64,000 nt of DNA from Actinomycetes bacterium (lineage in GTDB: Bacteria; Actinomycetota; Acidimicrobiia; Acidimicrobiales; RAAP-2), in assembly GCA_021786095.1 (NCBI GenBank), contig JAJYNX010000002.1:1-64000 (forward strand), given 5' to 3'. The number at the start of each line of letters is the position of its first letter. The stretch's first letter is position 1. The notes below the pieces were generated by a model. The model saw only the letters and a program-made list of their open reading frames with translations. It ran no database searches and had not been told where the DNA came from. Shown here piece by piece: positions 1 to 7,528 of the stretch. The position numbers and the translations under genes were made by a program.

Positions 1-1
1 C

Positions 2-547
2 CCCACGAAGGCCGACCCGTTCCAGACCCAATGGATCTGCCCGGGTAAGGCGGGCAAGCTCAAGTGCGAACTCTGCCCACTGTCCGAGCACTACCCGGCG
101 GACCGACCGGTGGTCGAGAATCCCGGACCGCTCGCCACCGCCCCCAAGTGCTGCCGGCAGGCGACGATCGTCATCCCCGGACCCGTGCTGGCGAAGCTTC
201 GTCAGCGAGACCAGTGGGGATCGCAAAAATGGATCGACTCTTTCGCTCGGCGCAGCGCCATCGAGGGGATCTTCGGGAACCTGCGCAGTCAGAGTACCCA
301 GAACATCAAGCGTGGTTTCTGCCGCGTGGTCGGTCTCGTCAAGACGAGCCTGATGCTCACGTTCGAGGTGGTGGCGGCCAACATCCGCCTGGTGCGCAAG
401 TGGGCCAAGCGCACGAGCCTGACCACTGACCCCCTGTGTGTAGAGTTTCCGCCCGACCACGGGTTCGAGGAACTCGACGAGAACGGTGAGATCTGCCTCG
501 CGGAGCTGTTCTGCTTCGACGACCCACCGGACGATCTCGCCGCGTAG
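2..547 (+). CDS. Transposase-like protein, C-terminal part (5' end outside window)
   Basis: The frame is open from the first bases of the window, so the N-terminus is missing and about 181 residues remain. The fragment begins with a cysteine-containing region (C-P near residue 13, C-E-L-C near residues 22-25, CC near 49). It then has an R-R-S-A-I-E-G-I-F-G-N-L-R stretch, which resembles the last part of DDE transposases where the catalytic Glu lies on a helix, and ends with an acidic tail. This is a family-level resemblance, not a firm match; no particular IS family can be named. A perfect 12-bp hairpin follows the stop codon. It could instead be a domesticated or degenerate copy, because the 5' half cannot be seen. 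Confidence 0.5.
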   Translation, partial: PTKADPFQTQWICPGKAGKLKCELCPLSEHYPADRPVVENPGPLATAPKCCRQATIVIPGPVLAKLRQRDQWGSQKWIDSFARRSAIEGIFGNLRSQSTQNIKRGFCRVVGLVKTSLMLTFEVVAANIRLVRKWAKRTSLTTDPLCVEFPPDHGFEELDENGEICLAELFCFDDPPDDLAA

Positions 548-571
548 GCGAGCAGTCTCCTCCAGTTAGTC

Positions 572-600
572 GCCCTCGGGACGAGCCACGTCCCGAGGGC
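572..600 (+). terminator. Hairpin after the transposase-like gene
   Basis: Perfect 12-bp inverted repeat (arms start GCCCTCGGGACG and end CGTCCCGAGGGC) with a 5-base loop, 24 bases after the stop codon. There is no real T-run, as is common for terminators in GC-rich actinobacteria. Confidence 0.6.
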
Positions 601-715
601 TACTTTCGCTGCACCCGGTGCCCCGGGGGGCGGTGCGCACGTCTTTTCAACCGCGGTTGGGGTGCTCGGGAACAGGCTTCGTCCCTCTCGGCCGACTTCG
701 GGCTGCCCGACCCGG

Positions 716-748
716 ACTTTCGTAAGCAGATGGGGTCCACTTTCGTAA
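716..748. repeat. Two direct copies of ACTTTCGTAA
   Basis: The 10-mer ACTTTCGTAA occurs at 716-725 and again at 739-748, between the transposase-like gene and tRNA-Ser. It may mark the end of a former mobile element or be an element-end sequence; it is otherwise unexplained. Confidence 0.4.
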
Positions 749-756
749 ACACCCCG

Positions 757-844
757 TGGCGGAGGAGGTGGGATTTGAACCCACGGTAGGTTGCCCTACA
801 CACGATTTCCAATCGTGCCGATTCGGCCGCTCTCGCACTCCTCC
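757..844 (-). tRNA. tRNA-Ser (anticodon GGA)
   Basis: A class II tRNA with a long variable arm. The acceptor stem GGAGGAG pairs with CTCCTCC, followed by discriminator G and an encoded CCA. The anticodon arm has a CACGA/TCGTG stem around loop TTGGAAA (anticodon GGA), and the T-arm carries GGTTCAAATCC. Neighbouring the SRP RNA and dnaX is a common actinobacterial arrangement. Confidence 0.95.
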
Positions 845-872
845 GAGATGATCCCCGGTGGGATCAATGGGC

Positions 873-918
873 AAGGCTACCCGAGTCGGACGGGGTCTCC
901 GTGTGGCGCGGTAGCCTT
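873..918. other. Inverted repeat between tRNA-Ser and the SRP RNA
   Basis: AAGGCTACC (873-881) and GGTAGCCTT (910-918) form a perfect 9-bp stem around a 28-base loop, just before the SRP RNA. It could belong to the SRP RNA transcript leader or to the upstream region of the divergent tRNA-Ser; its role is unknown. Confidence 0.4.
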
Positions 919-920
919 GA

Positions 921-1057
921 GGAGCCGAGGTTGAAAGCGGTGGTCGGGTCCCGTGCGACGGCCGTTCGTGAACCGAGTCAGGGGTGGAAGCCAGCAGCTC
1001 TCAGCGGATTGCGCCGGGTGCCACGGATCGCCTGACCATCGCTTTGGATCTCGGCCT
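921..1057 (+). ncRNA. ffs: Signal recognition particle RNA (small bacterial type)
   Basis: The core carries the conserved SRP apical domain: GTCAGG, then GGAAG, AGCAGC, a GCGGATTGCGCCGGGTGCC segment, and a closing GCCTGAC. This matches the symmetric and asymmetric loops and tetraloop region that bind Ffh. Outer pairing is visible between GCCGAG at 924-929 and CTCGGC at 1050-1055, and between AAAGCG at 934-939 and CGCTTT at 1039-1044. The exact ends are estimated from this pairing. The location directly before dnaX is typical. Confidence 0.85.
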
Positions 1058-1072
1058 GCGTCACCCCACCGT

Positions 1073-1078
1073 TAGCAT
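1073..1078 (+). promoter_or_regulatory. -10 box TAGCAT, leaderless start of dnaX
   Basis: TAGCAT lies 6 bases before the ATG of dnaX, with no Shine-Dalgarno sequence. This is the pattern expected for a leaderless mRNA. Confidence 0.5.
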
Positions 1079-1084
1079 GCGTGC

Positions 1085-2797
1085 ATGAGTGACGAGAGTT
1101 CCGTGGCCACCTCGCATGAGGCGGCGTCCCTCTACCGGCGATTCCGACCGGGCCGCTTCGCGGAGCTACGGGGCCAGGATCACGTTGTGCGGGCCTTGCG
1201 CTCGGCGACGTCGAGCGGTCGCGTGGTTCACGCGTACCTTTTCTCGGGTCCTCGCGGCACGGGCAAGACCACGGCGGCGCGGATCCTCGCCAAGGCGCTC
1301 AACTGCGAGCACCCGGTGGAGGGTGACGCGTGCGACGTGTGTGACAGTTGTCGGGCGATCACGCGCGGCGCCTCGCTCGACGTCATCGAGCTCGACGCGG
1401 CGTCGAACAACGGGGTCGACGACATCCGCGAGATCACGGCGGGGGCGTGGCACGGCACCCCGGGTCGCTGGAAGGTCTACATTGTCGACGAGGTCCACCA
1501 ACTGTCGCGGGCCGCGTCGGCGGCGCTGCTTAAGACCCTGGAGGAGCCCCCGGCGCACGTCGTGTTCGTCCTGGCGACGACCGATCCGCACAAGGTCCTG
1601 CCAACGATCCGCTCGCGCACCCAGCATCTGGAGTTTCGCCTCCTCGCGGGGGACACGCTCGGGGATCTCTTGCGTGACGTGCGCGAGCGCGCCGGACTGC
1701 CGGTGGATGACGCCGTGCTCGACGCCGCGGTGCGCCTCGGGCGGGGCTCGGCGCGCGACGCACTCAGCGCGCTCGACCAGATGGTGGCGACCGGCGACCT
1801 CGGCGACGCTCGACCCTCGTTCGATGGACTCTTCGACGCCCTGTCACGGTCCGACGCGTCTGCTGCCCTGGGCGCGGTGGCCGCGATGGTGCGCGACGGC
1901 TGGGACCCGGAGCAGTTGACCGAGGGGTTCGTGGCCGAGATCCGTCAGGCGTTTCTCCTCCTCGTCGCCCCCGAGGTCGCCGACGCGGTCGACACCGATC
2001 GGGCCCGACTGGCCGCGTGGGGCGAGCAACTGGGACTCGCGCGCACTGTTCGTATCCTCGAGTCCTTGGGTCGGGCACTGCGTGAGATGAAGAGTGCGGT
2101 GGAGCGTCTTGTGACTCTCGAAGTGGTGTTGGTGCGACTCGCGCGCCCCGACATGGACAACTCGCTGGAAGCGCTGGAGGAGCGGGTGAGCGCCCTCGAG
2201 CGGGCAGAGCGCACGGCTCCCGTTCCTCCCGTGGCACCGCAGGCACCGCGAGCACCCATCGGGTCTCGCCCGGCGGCGGCGGCGAGCGCTCCATCGACAC
2301 CGCGACCGACGGTGGAGGCGACGTCGAGTGCGATCGCCGCAACGGCGCCGGTGACGTCCACGCCACCCGCCGCGGCTGACCTGGACGACGTCCGACGGCG
2401 CTTCGAGGAGCGCGTCGTACCGCGCACGGCACGGTCGGCTCAGCTGCTGCTGCGCGGCGCGCGGGTGCACGCGCTCGACGACCAGCGGCTCACCCTGGCC
2501 GTCGCCAACGAGGAGCTGCGCCAACACGCCGACGTGATCCTCCCGGGACTGCGCAGCGCTCTGGAACACGAGTTCAAGACTTCCTTCGTGGTCGAGGTCA
2601 TCGTCGACCCCACGGCCGTGCCCCCGGCGTCGGCGCCGTCGCTCAACTCGACGCCACGACGAGCCCCGGCGCGGGTCGAGGCGGACGTGGGCGACGACGT
2701 GGGCGATGGTGAGGACGGTGCCGATCCCGGCGTCGTGGTCGAGTCGGTGGCGGAGCACTTGATTGCTGAGGTGTTCCCAGGAGCCCAGGAGCTCTGA
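1085..2797 (+). CDS. dnaX: DNA polymerase III subunit gamma/tau
   Basis: This is the clamp-loader ATPase subunit of the replicative DNA polymerase, 570 aa. The Walker A motif GPRGTGKT is at residues 55-62. The zinc module has cysteines 74, 83, 86 and 89, followed by a D-A-A-S-N-N sensor region and a Walker B segment IVDEVHQLS. The C-terminal third is Ala/Pro-rich (linker, about residues 370-425) and then forms a tau-like region. I saw no A-rich slippery site, so a programmed gamma frameshift is not supported. The stop codon overlaps the ATG of recR by one base (TGATG), indicating translational coupling. The start has a -10 box 6 bases upstream instead of an RBS. Confidence 0.97.
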   Translation: MSDESSVATSHEAASLYRRFRPGRFAELRGQDHVVRALRSATSSGRVVHAYLFSGPRGTGKTTAARILAKALNCEHPVEGDACDVCDSCRAITRGASLDVIELDAASNNGVDDIREITAGAWHGTPGRWKVYIVDEVHQLSRAASAALLKTLEEPPAHVVFVLATTDPHKVLPTIRSRTQHLEFRLLAGDTLGDLLRDVRERAGLPVDDAVLDAAVRLGRGSARDALSALDQMVATGDLGDARPSFDGLFDALSRSDASAALGAVAAMVRDGWDPEQLTEGFVAEIRQAFLLLVAPEVADAVDTDRARLAAWGEQLGLARTVRILESLGRALREMKSAVERLVTLEVVLVRLARPDMDNSLEALEERVSALERAERTAPVPPVAPQAPRAPIGSRPAAAASAPSTPRPTVEATSSAIAATAPVTSTPPAAADLDDVRRRFEERVVPRTARSAQLLLRGARVHALDDQRLTLAVANEELRQHADVILPGLRSALEHEFKTSFVVEVIVDPTAVPPASAPSLNSTPRRAPARVEADVGDDVGDGEDGADPGVVVESVAEHLIAEVFPGAQEL

Positions 2798-3399
2798 TGA
2801 ACTACCCCCCAGCGCTGCAGGCCGTGATCGACGAGCTCGGGCGCTTCCCCGGCGTGGGTCCCAAGTCCGCACAACGCATTGCGTTCTGGCTGATGCGCCA
2901 GCCCTCCCAGGACGTCACTCGACTCGCCGAGTCGCTGGAGGCGATGACCACGCACCTCTCGTTCTGCGAGCGGTGCTGCAACATCGCCGAGACGGGCGGT
3001 CTGTGCCCGATCTGCGCCGACGCTCGACGCGACGAGACGGTGGTCTGCGTCGTGGAGAGCGCCCCTGACGTCGTCGCGGTGGAGCGATCGGGAGTCTTCC
3101 ACGGCACGTATCACGTACTGCACGGACTGTTGAACCCGCTCGAGGGCGTGACGCCAGACCGCCTGCGCATCCAGGAGCTGCTGCAGCGACTGCGCGGGCC
3201 GGTCAAGGAGGTCATCCTCTGCTTCAACTCCAACGTGGAGGGCGAGGCCACCGCCATGTACCTCAGTCGCCTCTTGCAGGTGCCGGGCCTGGTGGTGTCT
3301 CAACCGGCCAGCGGGTTGCCGGTGGGTGGGGACTTGGAGTTCGCCGACGACCTGACGCTCGGTCGGGCGATCGACGGGCGCCGGGTGCTCTCCGACTAG
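2797..3399 (+). CDS. recR: Recombination mediator protein RecR
   Basis: This is the 200-aa partner of RecO/RecF in loading RecA at single-strand gaps. It has an N-terminal helix-hairpin-helix (F-P-G-V-G-P-K-S-A-Q-R near residues 17-27), a C4 zinc finger (C57, C60, C70, C73), and a Toprim domain with VVESAPD and the V-E-G-E-A-T-A signature near residues 148-154. It directly overlaps dnaX; the YbaB/EbfC gene that usually sits between dnaX and recR is absent here. Its TAG stop shares a CTAG with the stop codon of the convergent uppP. Confidence 0.96.
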   Translation: MNYPPALQAVIDELGRFPGVGPKSAQRIAFWLMRQPSQDVTRLAESLEAMTTHLSFCERCCNIAETGGLCPICADARRDETVVCVVESAPDVVAVERSGVFHGTYHVLHGLLNPLEGVTPDRLRIQELLQRLRGPVKEVILCFNSNVEGEATAMYLSRLLQVPGLVVSQPASGLPVGGDLEFADDLTLGRAIDGRRVLSD

Positions 3400-4295
3400 G
3401 CGAAGCGCACGACGCAGATGAGCCCCAGCACGATCGAGTAGATCCCGAAGGGTGTCAGGGTGCGCGTGGTGAACCAGCGCACCAGGAACCTCACCGACGC
3501 GTAGGCCGTCACGAGCGCGCACACCGCGCCGATCAGGGTCTGCAACCGCACGCCGTGACCGAGGGGTCCGGCGAGTTCGGGCAGCTTGTAGAGTCCCGCA
3601 AGGAGGATCACCGGCGTGGCGAGCAGGAAGGAGAAGTTCGCGGCGTCCTCGTGGTCCAGCCCCTCGAGCAGGCCCGCCGTCATGGCGGTTCCGCTGCGCG
3701 AGAAGCCGGCGAAGAGGGCGAGGATCTGGGCGGAGCCGATTGCGAACGCCCCCCGTGAGGTCACCTGAGCCAACGGCGTGGTGCGGGCGTGACGTCCGAG
3801 GGAGCGGCGCCAGTACTCGGCGAAGAGCAGGACTAGGCCATTGAGGGTGAGGAAGATCGCCGCCGCCAGTGGCTTGGCGAACAGCACCCGCAGGGTCTTG
3901 TCGAACACCAGACCGGCGAGACCGACGGGGATGGTGGCCACGACGAGCATGAACAGCAACCGGTAGTGACGATCCGTCGACGGGTCGCGTACCCGCCACA
4001 GCGCGGCCACGCCCTCGCGGCGCGCGAGGCTCAGTTGGCGCCACAGAGCGCCGAGGAGGTCACCCCACGTTCGCCGGTAGAAGACGATCAGGCCGACGGC
4101 GGTGCCCACGTGCAGGCCGACGACGAAGACGAGGAAGAACGACTGGGTGGCCGACTGGCTGCTCACCAGGTTGTGCCAGCCCAGCAGCGCGGGGATGAGA
4201 ACGCTGTGGCCCAGGCTGGAGACCGGGAACAGCTCGGACACGCCCTGGAGGAGCCCCATCACCACGGCCTGGAAGTACGTCAGCGTCGCGTGCAT
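3396..4295 (-). CDS. uppP: Undecaprenyl-diphosphate phosphatase (UppP/BacA family)
   Basis: This integral membrane enzyme dephosphorylates C55-PP to recycle the lipid carrier of cell-wall synthesis; overproduction gives bacitracin resistance in other bacteria. The 299 aa contain the family's Q17-x3-E21 and P-V-S-S-x-G-H30 motif near the N-terminus and G-F-S-R-S-G-T around residues 197-203 (Arg200 matches the catalytic Arg). About eight hydrophobic segments are visible. It is divergent from sixA and convergent with recR, sharing a CTAG stop overlap. The start has a TAACGT box exactly 6 bases upstream and no RBS, suggesting a leaderless transcript. Confidence 0.95.
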   Translation of the reverse strand: MHATLTYFQAVVMGLLQGVSELFPVSSLGHSVLIPALLGWHNLVSSQSATQSFFLVFVVGLHVGTAVGLIVFYRRTWGDLLGALWRQLSLARREGVAALWRVRDPSTDRHYRLLFMLVVATIPVGLAGLVFDKTLRVLFAKPLAAAIFLTLNGLVLLFAEYWRRSLGRHARTTPLAQVTSRGAFAIGSAQILALFAGFSRSGTAMTAGLLEGLDHEDAANFSFLLATPVILLAGLYKLPELAGPLGHGVRLQTLIGAVCALVTAYASVRFLVRWFTTRTLTPFGIYSIVLGLICVVRFA

Positions 4296-4301
4296 CCTTG
4301 A

Positions 4302-4307
4302 ACGTTA
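4302..4307 (-). promoter_or_regulatory. -10 box TAACGT, leaderless start of uppP
   Basis: On the minus strand TAACGT is followed by 6 bases and the ATG of uppP. It lies back to back with the sixA promoter. Confidence 0.45.
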
Positions 4308-4335
4308 AACCACCGCTGCAACTCCCACGGTGCGC

Positions 4336-4341
4336 CAGACT
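4336..4341 (+). promoter_or_regulatory. -10-like box CAGACT before sixA
   Basis: CAGACT lies 6 bases before the GTG at 4348, which supports that start over the upstream GTG at 4330. Confidence 0.4.
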
Positions 4342-4347
4342 GGAGGC

Positions 4348-4872
4348 GTGCGGTACCTGACCATCGTGCGCCACGCCAAGGCGACGCCGGCGACGGCGGG
4401 GGGCGACGACCTCGAGAGGCCGCTGAGCGGTCGGGGACGCGAGCAGTGCCGCCGGCTGCGCGAGTGGGCGCGCGACCCCGAGGCGCTGGGCCGCTTCGGA
4501 CCGACGGTGGCGTTGGTCAGCGCGGCGCGGCGCACCACGGAGACCTTCGAGCGGGCCTTCGCGGGGACGTCCTTCGTGTCGAGCGTCACCTTCAGTGCGG
4601 CCATCTACAACGGGCGTCGGGCCGTGGACGCCGACGACCTGTTGGCGCAACTCGCAGCGCTGGACCCCGGGTCTTCGTCGCTGCTCGTGGTGGCGCACAA
4701 CCCGACCGTGCTCGAGTGCGTCTTGAGCCTGACGACGCGGATCCCCACGTCCTTGCGCGAGGGCCACTTCCCTCTGGGCGGCGCCTACGTGCTGGAGGTG
4801 CCCGACGATCGAGTCGTGGGCCAGGGCCCCTACCCCCTGGTGGCGAGCTACCTGCCCGACCAGTCGCGGTGA
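4348..4872 (+). CDS. sixA: SixA-type phosphohistidine phosphatase (histidine phosphatase superfamily)
   Basis: This is a small (174 aa) branch-2-like phosphatase. It opens with V-R-Y-L-T-I-V-R-H-A-K, where RH carries the phospho-accepting His of the superfamily. It also has S-A-A-R-R-T-T-E-T and a second catalytic-type His in L-L-V-V-A-H-N-P. SixA proteins remove phosphate from phosphohistidine in HPt or PTS proteins; the substrate here cannot be deduced. The start at this GTG rather than the one 18 bases earlier follows from homology and from the -10-like box 6 bases upstream. It is convergent with the downstream thiolase gene, with a gap of only 11 bases. Confidence 0.85.
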   Translation: MRYLTIVRHAKATPATAGGDDLERPLSGRGREQCRRLREWARDPEALGRFGPTVALVSAARRTTETFERAFAGTSFVSSVTFSAAIYNGRRAVDADDLLAQLAALDPGSSSLLVVAHNPTVLECVLSLTTRIPTSLREGHFPLGGAYVLEVPDDRVVGQGPYPLVASYLPDQSR

Positions 4873-4883
4873 GTGGCCCGTGT

Positions 4884-6062
4884 CTAGAGGGTTCGCAGGA
4901 TGGCGGCGTCGCCCTGACCGCCACCGCCGCACAGTGCGACGGCGGCCGTCCCCCCGCCGCGGCGCCGCAACTCGGTGAGGGCCGTGAGGGCGAGGCGGGT
5001 GCCCGACATGCCGATCGGGTGACCCAGCGCGACCGCCCCCCCGTTCACGTTGAGCAGGCTCTCGTCGATGCCCAGGTCGTCCGCCGACGCCAGGGCGACG
5101 GCGGCGAAGGCCTCGTTGATCTCGTAGAGGTCCAGGCGGCGAGGGTCGAGGTCGGCCTTGGCGGTCGCCTGGGCGATGGCGTGCGCCGGCTGGAGCAGTA
5201 GGGATGTGTCGGGTCCGGCCACCTGGCCGTAGCTGACGAGCTCGCCCAGGGGGACCAGGCCGAGGTCGGCGGCGCGCTCCGCGGACATGACCAGTAGGGC
5301 CGCGCCGCCGTCGGAGATCTGCGAGGAGCTTCCGGCGGTGATCGTGCCGTCACCCTGGAACGCCGGGCGCAGGCCCGCCAGGGACGTCGCCGTGGTGTCC
5401 TCGCGCACCCCTTCGTCCGTGTCCACCACGCGCGGGTCGCCCTTGCGCTGGGGGACCGCGACGGGGACGATCTCCTGTGCGAAGCGTCCCTGCGCGATCG
5501 CCGCGGCCGCCAGCTGGTGCGAGCGCGCGGAGAACTCGTCCTGGCGCTGGCGGGTGATGCGCCCGGCGTTGTAGCGCTCAGTGGACAGGCCCATCGCGCA
5601 CAGGTCGAAGGCGCAGGTCAGACCGTCGAACATCATCGAGTCGATCACGCTCTGGTCGCCCAGTCGGTAGCCGGCGCGGGCTCCCGGTAGGAGGTAGGGC
5701 GCGTTGGTCATGGATTCCATGCCCCCGGCCACGATGATGTCCGCCTCGCCCGCGCGGATCATCAGGTCGGCCAGGTACAGCGTCTGCAGACCCGAGAGAC
5801 AGACCTTGTTGATGGTCGTCGCGTGCACGGTCATCGGGACGCCGGCCTTCACTGCGGCCTGGCGCGCCGTGATCTGGCCCTGACCCGCCTGGATGACCTG
5901 GCCCATCAGGACGGCGTTGACGCTGGCTGGATCGATACCGGTGCGCTCGAGGATGGCGCGGATGGCGGCGCCCCCCAGGTCCTGGGCGCTCAGCGGGGCG
6001 AGCGCTCCCGCGAGCTTGCCGATCGGGGTGCGCGCTCCGGCGACGATGACACTGCGCGACAT
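4884..6062 (-). CDS. Acetyl-CoA C-acetyltransferase (thiolase)
   Basis: This 392-aa thiolase condenses two acetyl-CoA to acetoacetyl-CoA (or runs in the reverse, degradative direction). The nucleophile is Cys88 in N-K-V-C-L-S-G. His348 lies in G-H-P-I-G-M-S-G and Cys378 in C-G-G-G-G-Q-G, so the active site is complete. The ATG was chosen because AGGAGG lies 7 bases upstream; an in-frame upstream extension of 15 codons has no such support. It is divergent from ccr with a shared regulatory region, so it probably supplies the first step of the ethylmalonyl-CoA route encoded next door. A role in polyhydroxyalkanoate or beta-oxidation metabolism is also possible. Confidence 0.93.
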   Translation of the reverse strand: MSRSVIVAGARTPIGKLAGALAPLSAQDLGGAAIRAILERTGIDPASVNAVLMGQVIQAGQGQITARQAAVKAGVPMTVHATTINKVCLSGLQTLYLADLMIRAGEADIIVAGGMESMTNAPYLLPGARAGYRLGDQSVIDSMMFDGLTCAFDLCAMGLSTERYNAGRITRQRQDEFSARSHQLAAAAIAQGRFAQEIVPVAVPQRKGDPRVVDTDEGVREDTTATSLAGLRPAFQGDGTITAGSSSQISDGGAALLVMSAERAADLGLVPLGELVSYGQVAGPDTSLLLQPAHAIAQATAKADLDPRRLDLYEINEAFAAVALASADDLGIDESLLNVNGGAVALGHPIGMSGTRLALTALTELRRRGGGTAAVALCGGGGQGDAAILRTL

Positions 6063-6075
6063 GGTCTGTCCTCCT

Positions 6076-6091
6076 ACACGTTGACACGTTG
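6076..6091. repeat. Tandem ACACGTTG repeat in the thiolase-ccr divergent region
   Basis: The octamer ACACGTTG occurs twice head to tail, immediately upstream of the thiolase RBS and beside a palindrome. It is a possible regulator half-site array. Confidence 0.4.
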
Positions 6092-6108
6092 CGTGACTAC
6101 TGGTCACG
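6092..6108. promoter_or_regulatory. Palindromic operator candidate between thiolase and ccr
   Basis: CGTGAC-N5-GTCACG is a perfect 6-bp inverted repeat lying between two divergent acyl-CoA genes. TGAC-spacer-GTCA palindromes are typical of TetR- and GntR-family regulators of acyl-CoA metabolism. No such regulator gene is adjacent. Confidence 0.5.
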
Positions 6109-6169
6109 ATAGACCGTTCCGTCCGTACGTCCCGGGGTCAGTCCCCGGCGCCACGGGCGGTCGGCACAG

Positions 6170-6175
6170 TATCCT
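6170..6175 (+). promoter_or_regulatory. -10 box TATCCT, leaderless start of ccr
   Basis: TATCCT lies 6 bases before the ATG of ccr and there is no Shine-Dalgarno sequence. Confidence 0.55.
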
Positions 6176-6181
6176 CTCGAG

Positions 6182-7528
6182 ATGAGTGAGATTCTCGAGG
6201 CGGTACGTGCCGGCGCGTCGGGTGAGGTGTTGGCGGCGACGCCGCTGCCCGCGACCACGCGCGCGGTAGTGGTACGACGCGACGAGCAGACCATCTTCGA
6301 GGGGATGGCCTCGCGCGACAAGGACCCTCGACGCAGCCTGCACCTCCAGGAGGTTCCACTGCCGGAGATGGCGCCCGACGAGGTGCTGGTGGTGGTGATG
6401 GCGTCGTCGATCAACTTCAACACGGTCTGGACCAGCATCTTCGAGCCGGTGTCCACCTTCTCCTTCCTGGATCGTCTGGGGCGCGAGTCCTACTGGGGGG
6501 CTCGCCACGCGCTCGACTATCAGGTGATCGGCTCGGACGCCGCGGGCGTCGTGGTGCGCGCCGGCTCGGCGGTGCGAGGCTGGAAAGTGGGCGACGAGGT
6601 CACGGTCCACTGCAACCACGTCGACGACCAGGACCCCAGCAGCCACGATGACTCCATGCGCGCGAGCAACCAGCGCATCTGGGGCTTCGAGACGAACTTC
6701 GGGGGCCTGGCCGACATCGCGCTGGTGAAGGCGAACCAACTGATGCCCAAGGCGGCTCACCTCACGTGGGAGGAGGCGGCGGTGAACGCGTTGTGCAACT
6801 CCACCGCCTACCGGATGCTGGTGTCGCGCAACGGCGCCCCGGTCACCCAGGGGGACCGGGTGCTGATCTGGGGGGCCTCGGGCGGGATCGGGTCCTTCGC
6901 GGTGCAGCACGTGCTCAACTCGGGTGCCATCCCCATCGGGGTTGTCTCGAGCGCCGCCAAGGTGGAGACGCTGCACGAGCTGGGCTGCGAGCACGTGATC
7001 GATCGCCAGGAGAAGGACTATCGCTTCTGGCGCGACGAGCACACCCAGGACGAGTCCGAGTGGCGCCGGCTGGGCAAGGACATCCGTGCGCTGGTCGGTG
7101 ACGATCCCGACATCGTGTTCGAGCATCCGGGTCGTGCCACCATGGGGGCCAGTGTGTTCGTCGCCAAGCGAGCCGGGACGATCGTCACGTGCGCGGCGAC
7201 CAGTGGGTACATGATCGAGTACGACAATCGGCACCTGTGGATGAAGCTCAAGACGATCAAGGGGTCGCACTTCTCGAACTACCGCGAGGCGTGGGACGCC
7301 AATCAGACCCTGATCGACGCCAAGGTCGTGCCCCCGCTCTCGGCGGTGTTCCCCCTGGAGCGCACCGGTGAGGCCGCGTACGAGGTGCACCACAACCGCC
7401 ACGAGGGCAAGATCGGGATTCTCTGCGCCGCCGAGCGCGAGGGGCTGGGCGTGAGTGATCCCGTGACGCGCGCGCGGGTGGGCGAGCGCCGTCTGACCAT
7501 CTTTCGACGCCACGACCGGGAGGGCTGA
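6182..7528 (+). CDS. ccr: Crotonyl-CoA carboxylase/reductase
   Basis: This is the key enzyme of the ethylmalonyl-CoA pathway: crotonyl-CoA + CO2 + NADPH gives (2S)-ethylmalonyl-CoA. The protein (448 aa) is a medium-chain reductase with a GroES-like N-terminal part and a Rossmann fold (W-G-A-S-G-G-I-G at 230-237). The four CO2-pocket residues described for the Kitasatospora enzyme are all recognisable: Asn80 in S-I-N-F-N, Phe169-Glu170 in G-F-E-T-N-F-G-G, and His363 in G-S-H-F. This favours a true carboxylase over a plain crotonyl-CoA reductase. The stop overlaps the ATG of the epimerase gene (TGATG). The promoter region is shared with the divergent thiolase. Confidence 0.96.
   Translation: MSEILEAVRAGASGEVLAATPLPATTRAVVVRRDEQTIFEGMASRDKDPRRSLHLQEVPLPEMAPDEVLVVVMASSINFNTVWTSIFEPVSTFSFLDRLGRESYWGARHALDYQVIGSDAAGVVVRAGSAVRGWKVGDEVTVHCNHVDDQDPSSHDDSMRASNQRIWGFETNFGGLADIALVKANQLMPKAAHLTWEEAAVNALCNSTAYRMLVSRNGAPVTQGDRVLIWGASGGIGSFAVQHVLNSGAIPIGVVSSAAKVETLHELGCEHVIDRQEKDYRFWRDEHTQDESEWRRLGKDIRALVGDDPDIVFEHPGRATMGASVFVAKRAGTIVTCAATSGYMIEYDNRHLWMKLKTIKGSHFSNYREAWDANQTLIDAKVVPPLSAVFPLERTGEAAYEVHHNRHEGKIGILCAAEREGLGVSDPVTRARVGERRLTIFRRHDREG

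Noticed and set aside
1085-2797. Programmed frameshift in dnaX producing gamma
   Set aside because: No run of six or more A, or other slippery heptamer with a downstream hairpin, was found in the region after the ATPase domain.
2440-4044. 534-codon minus-strand frame across recR and uppP
   Set aside because: Overlaps recR antisense and uppP in another frame; no conserved motif.
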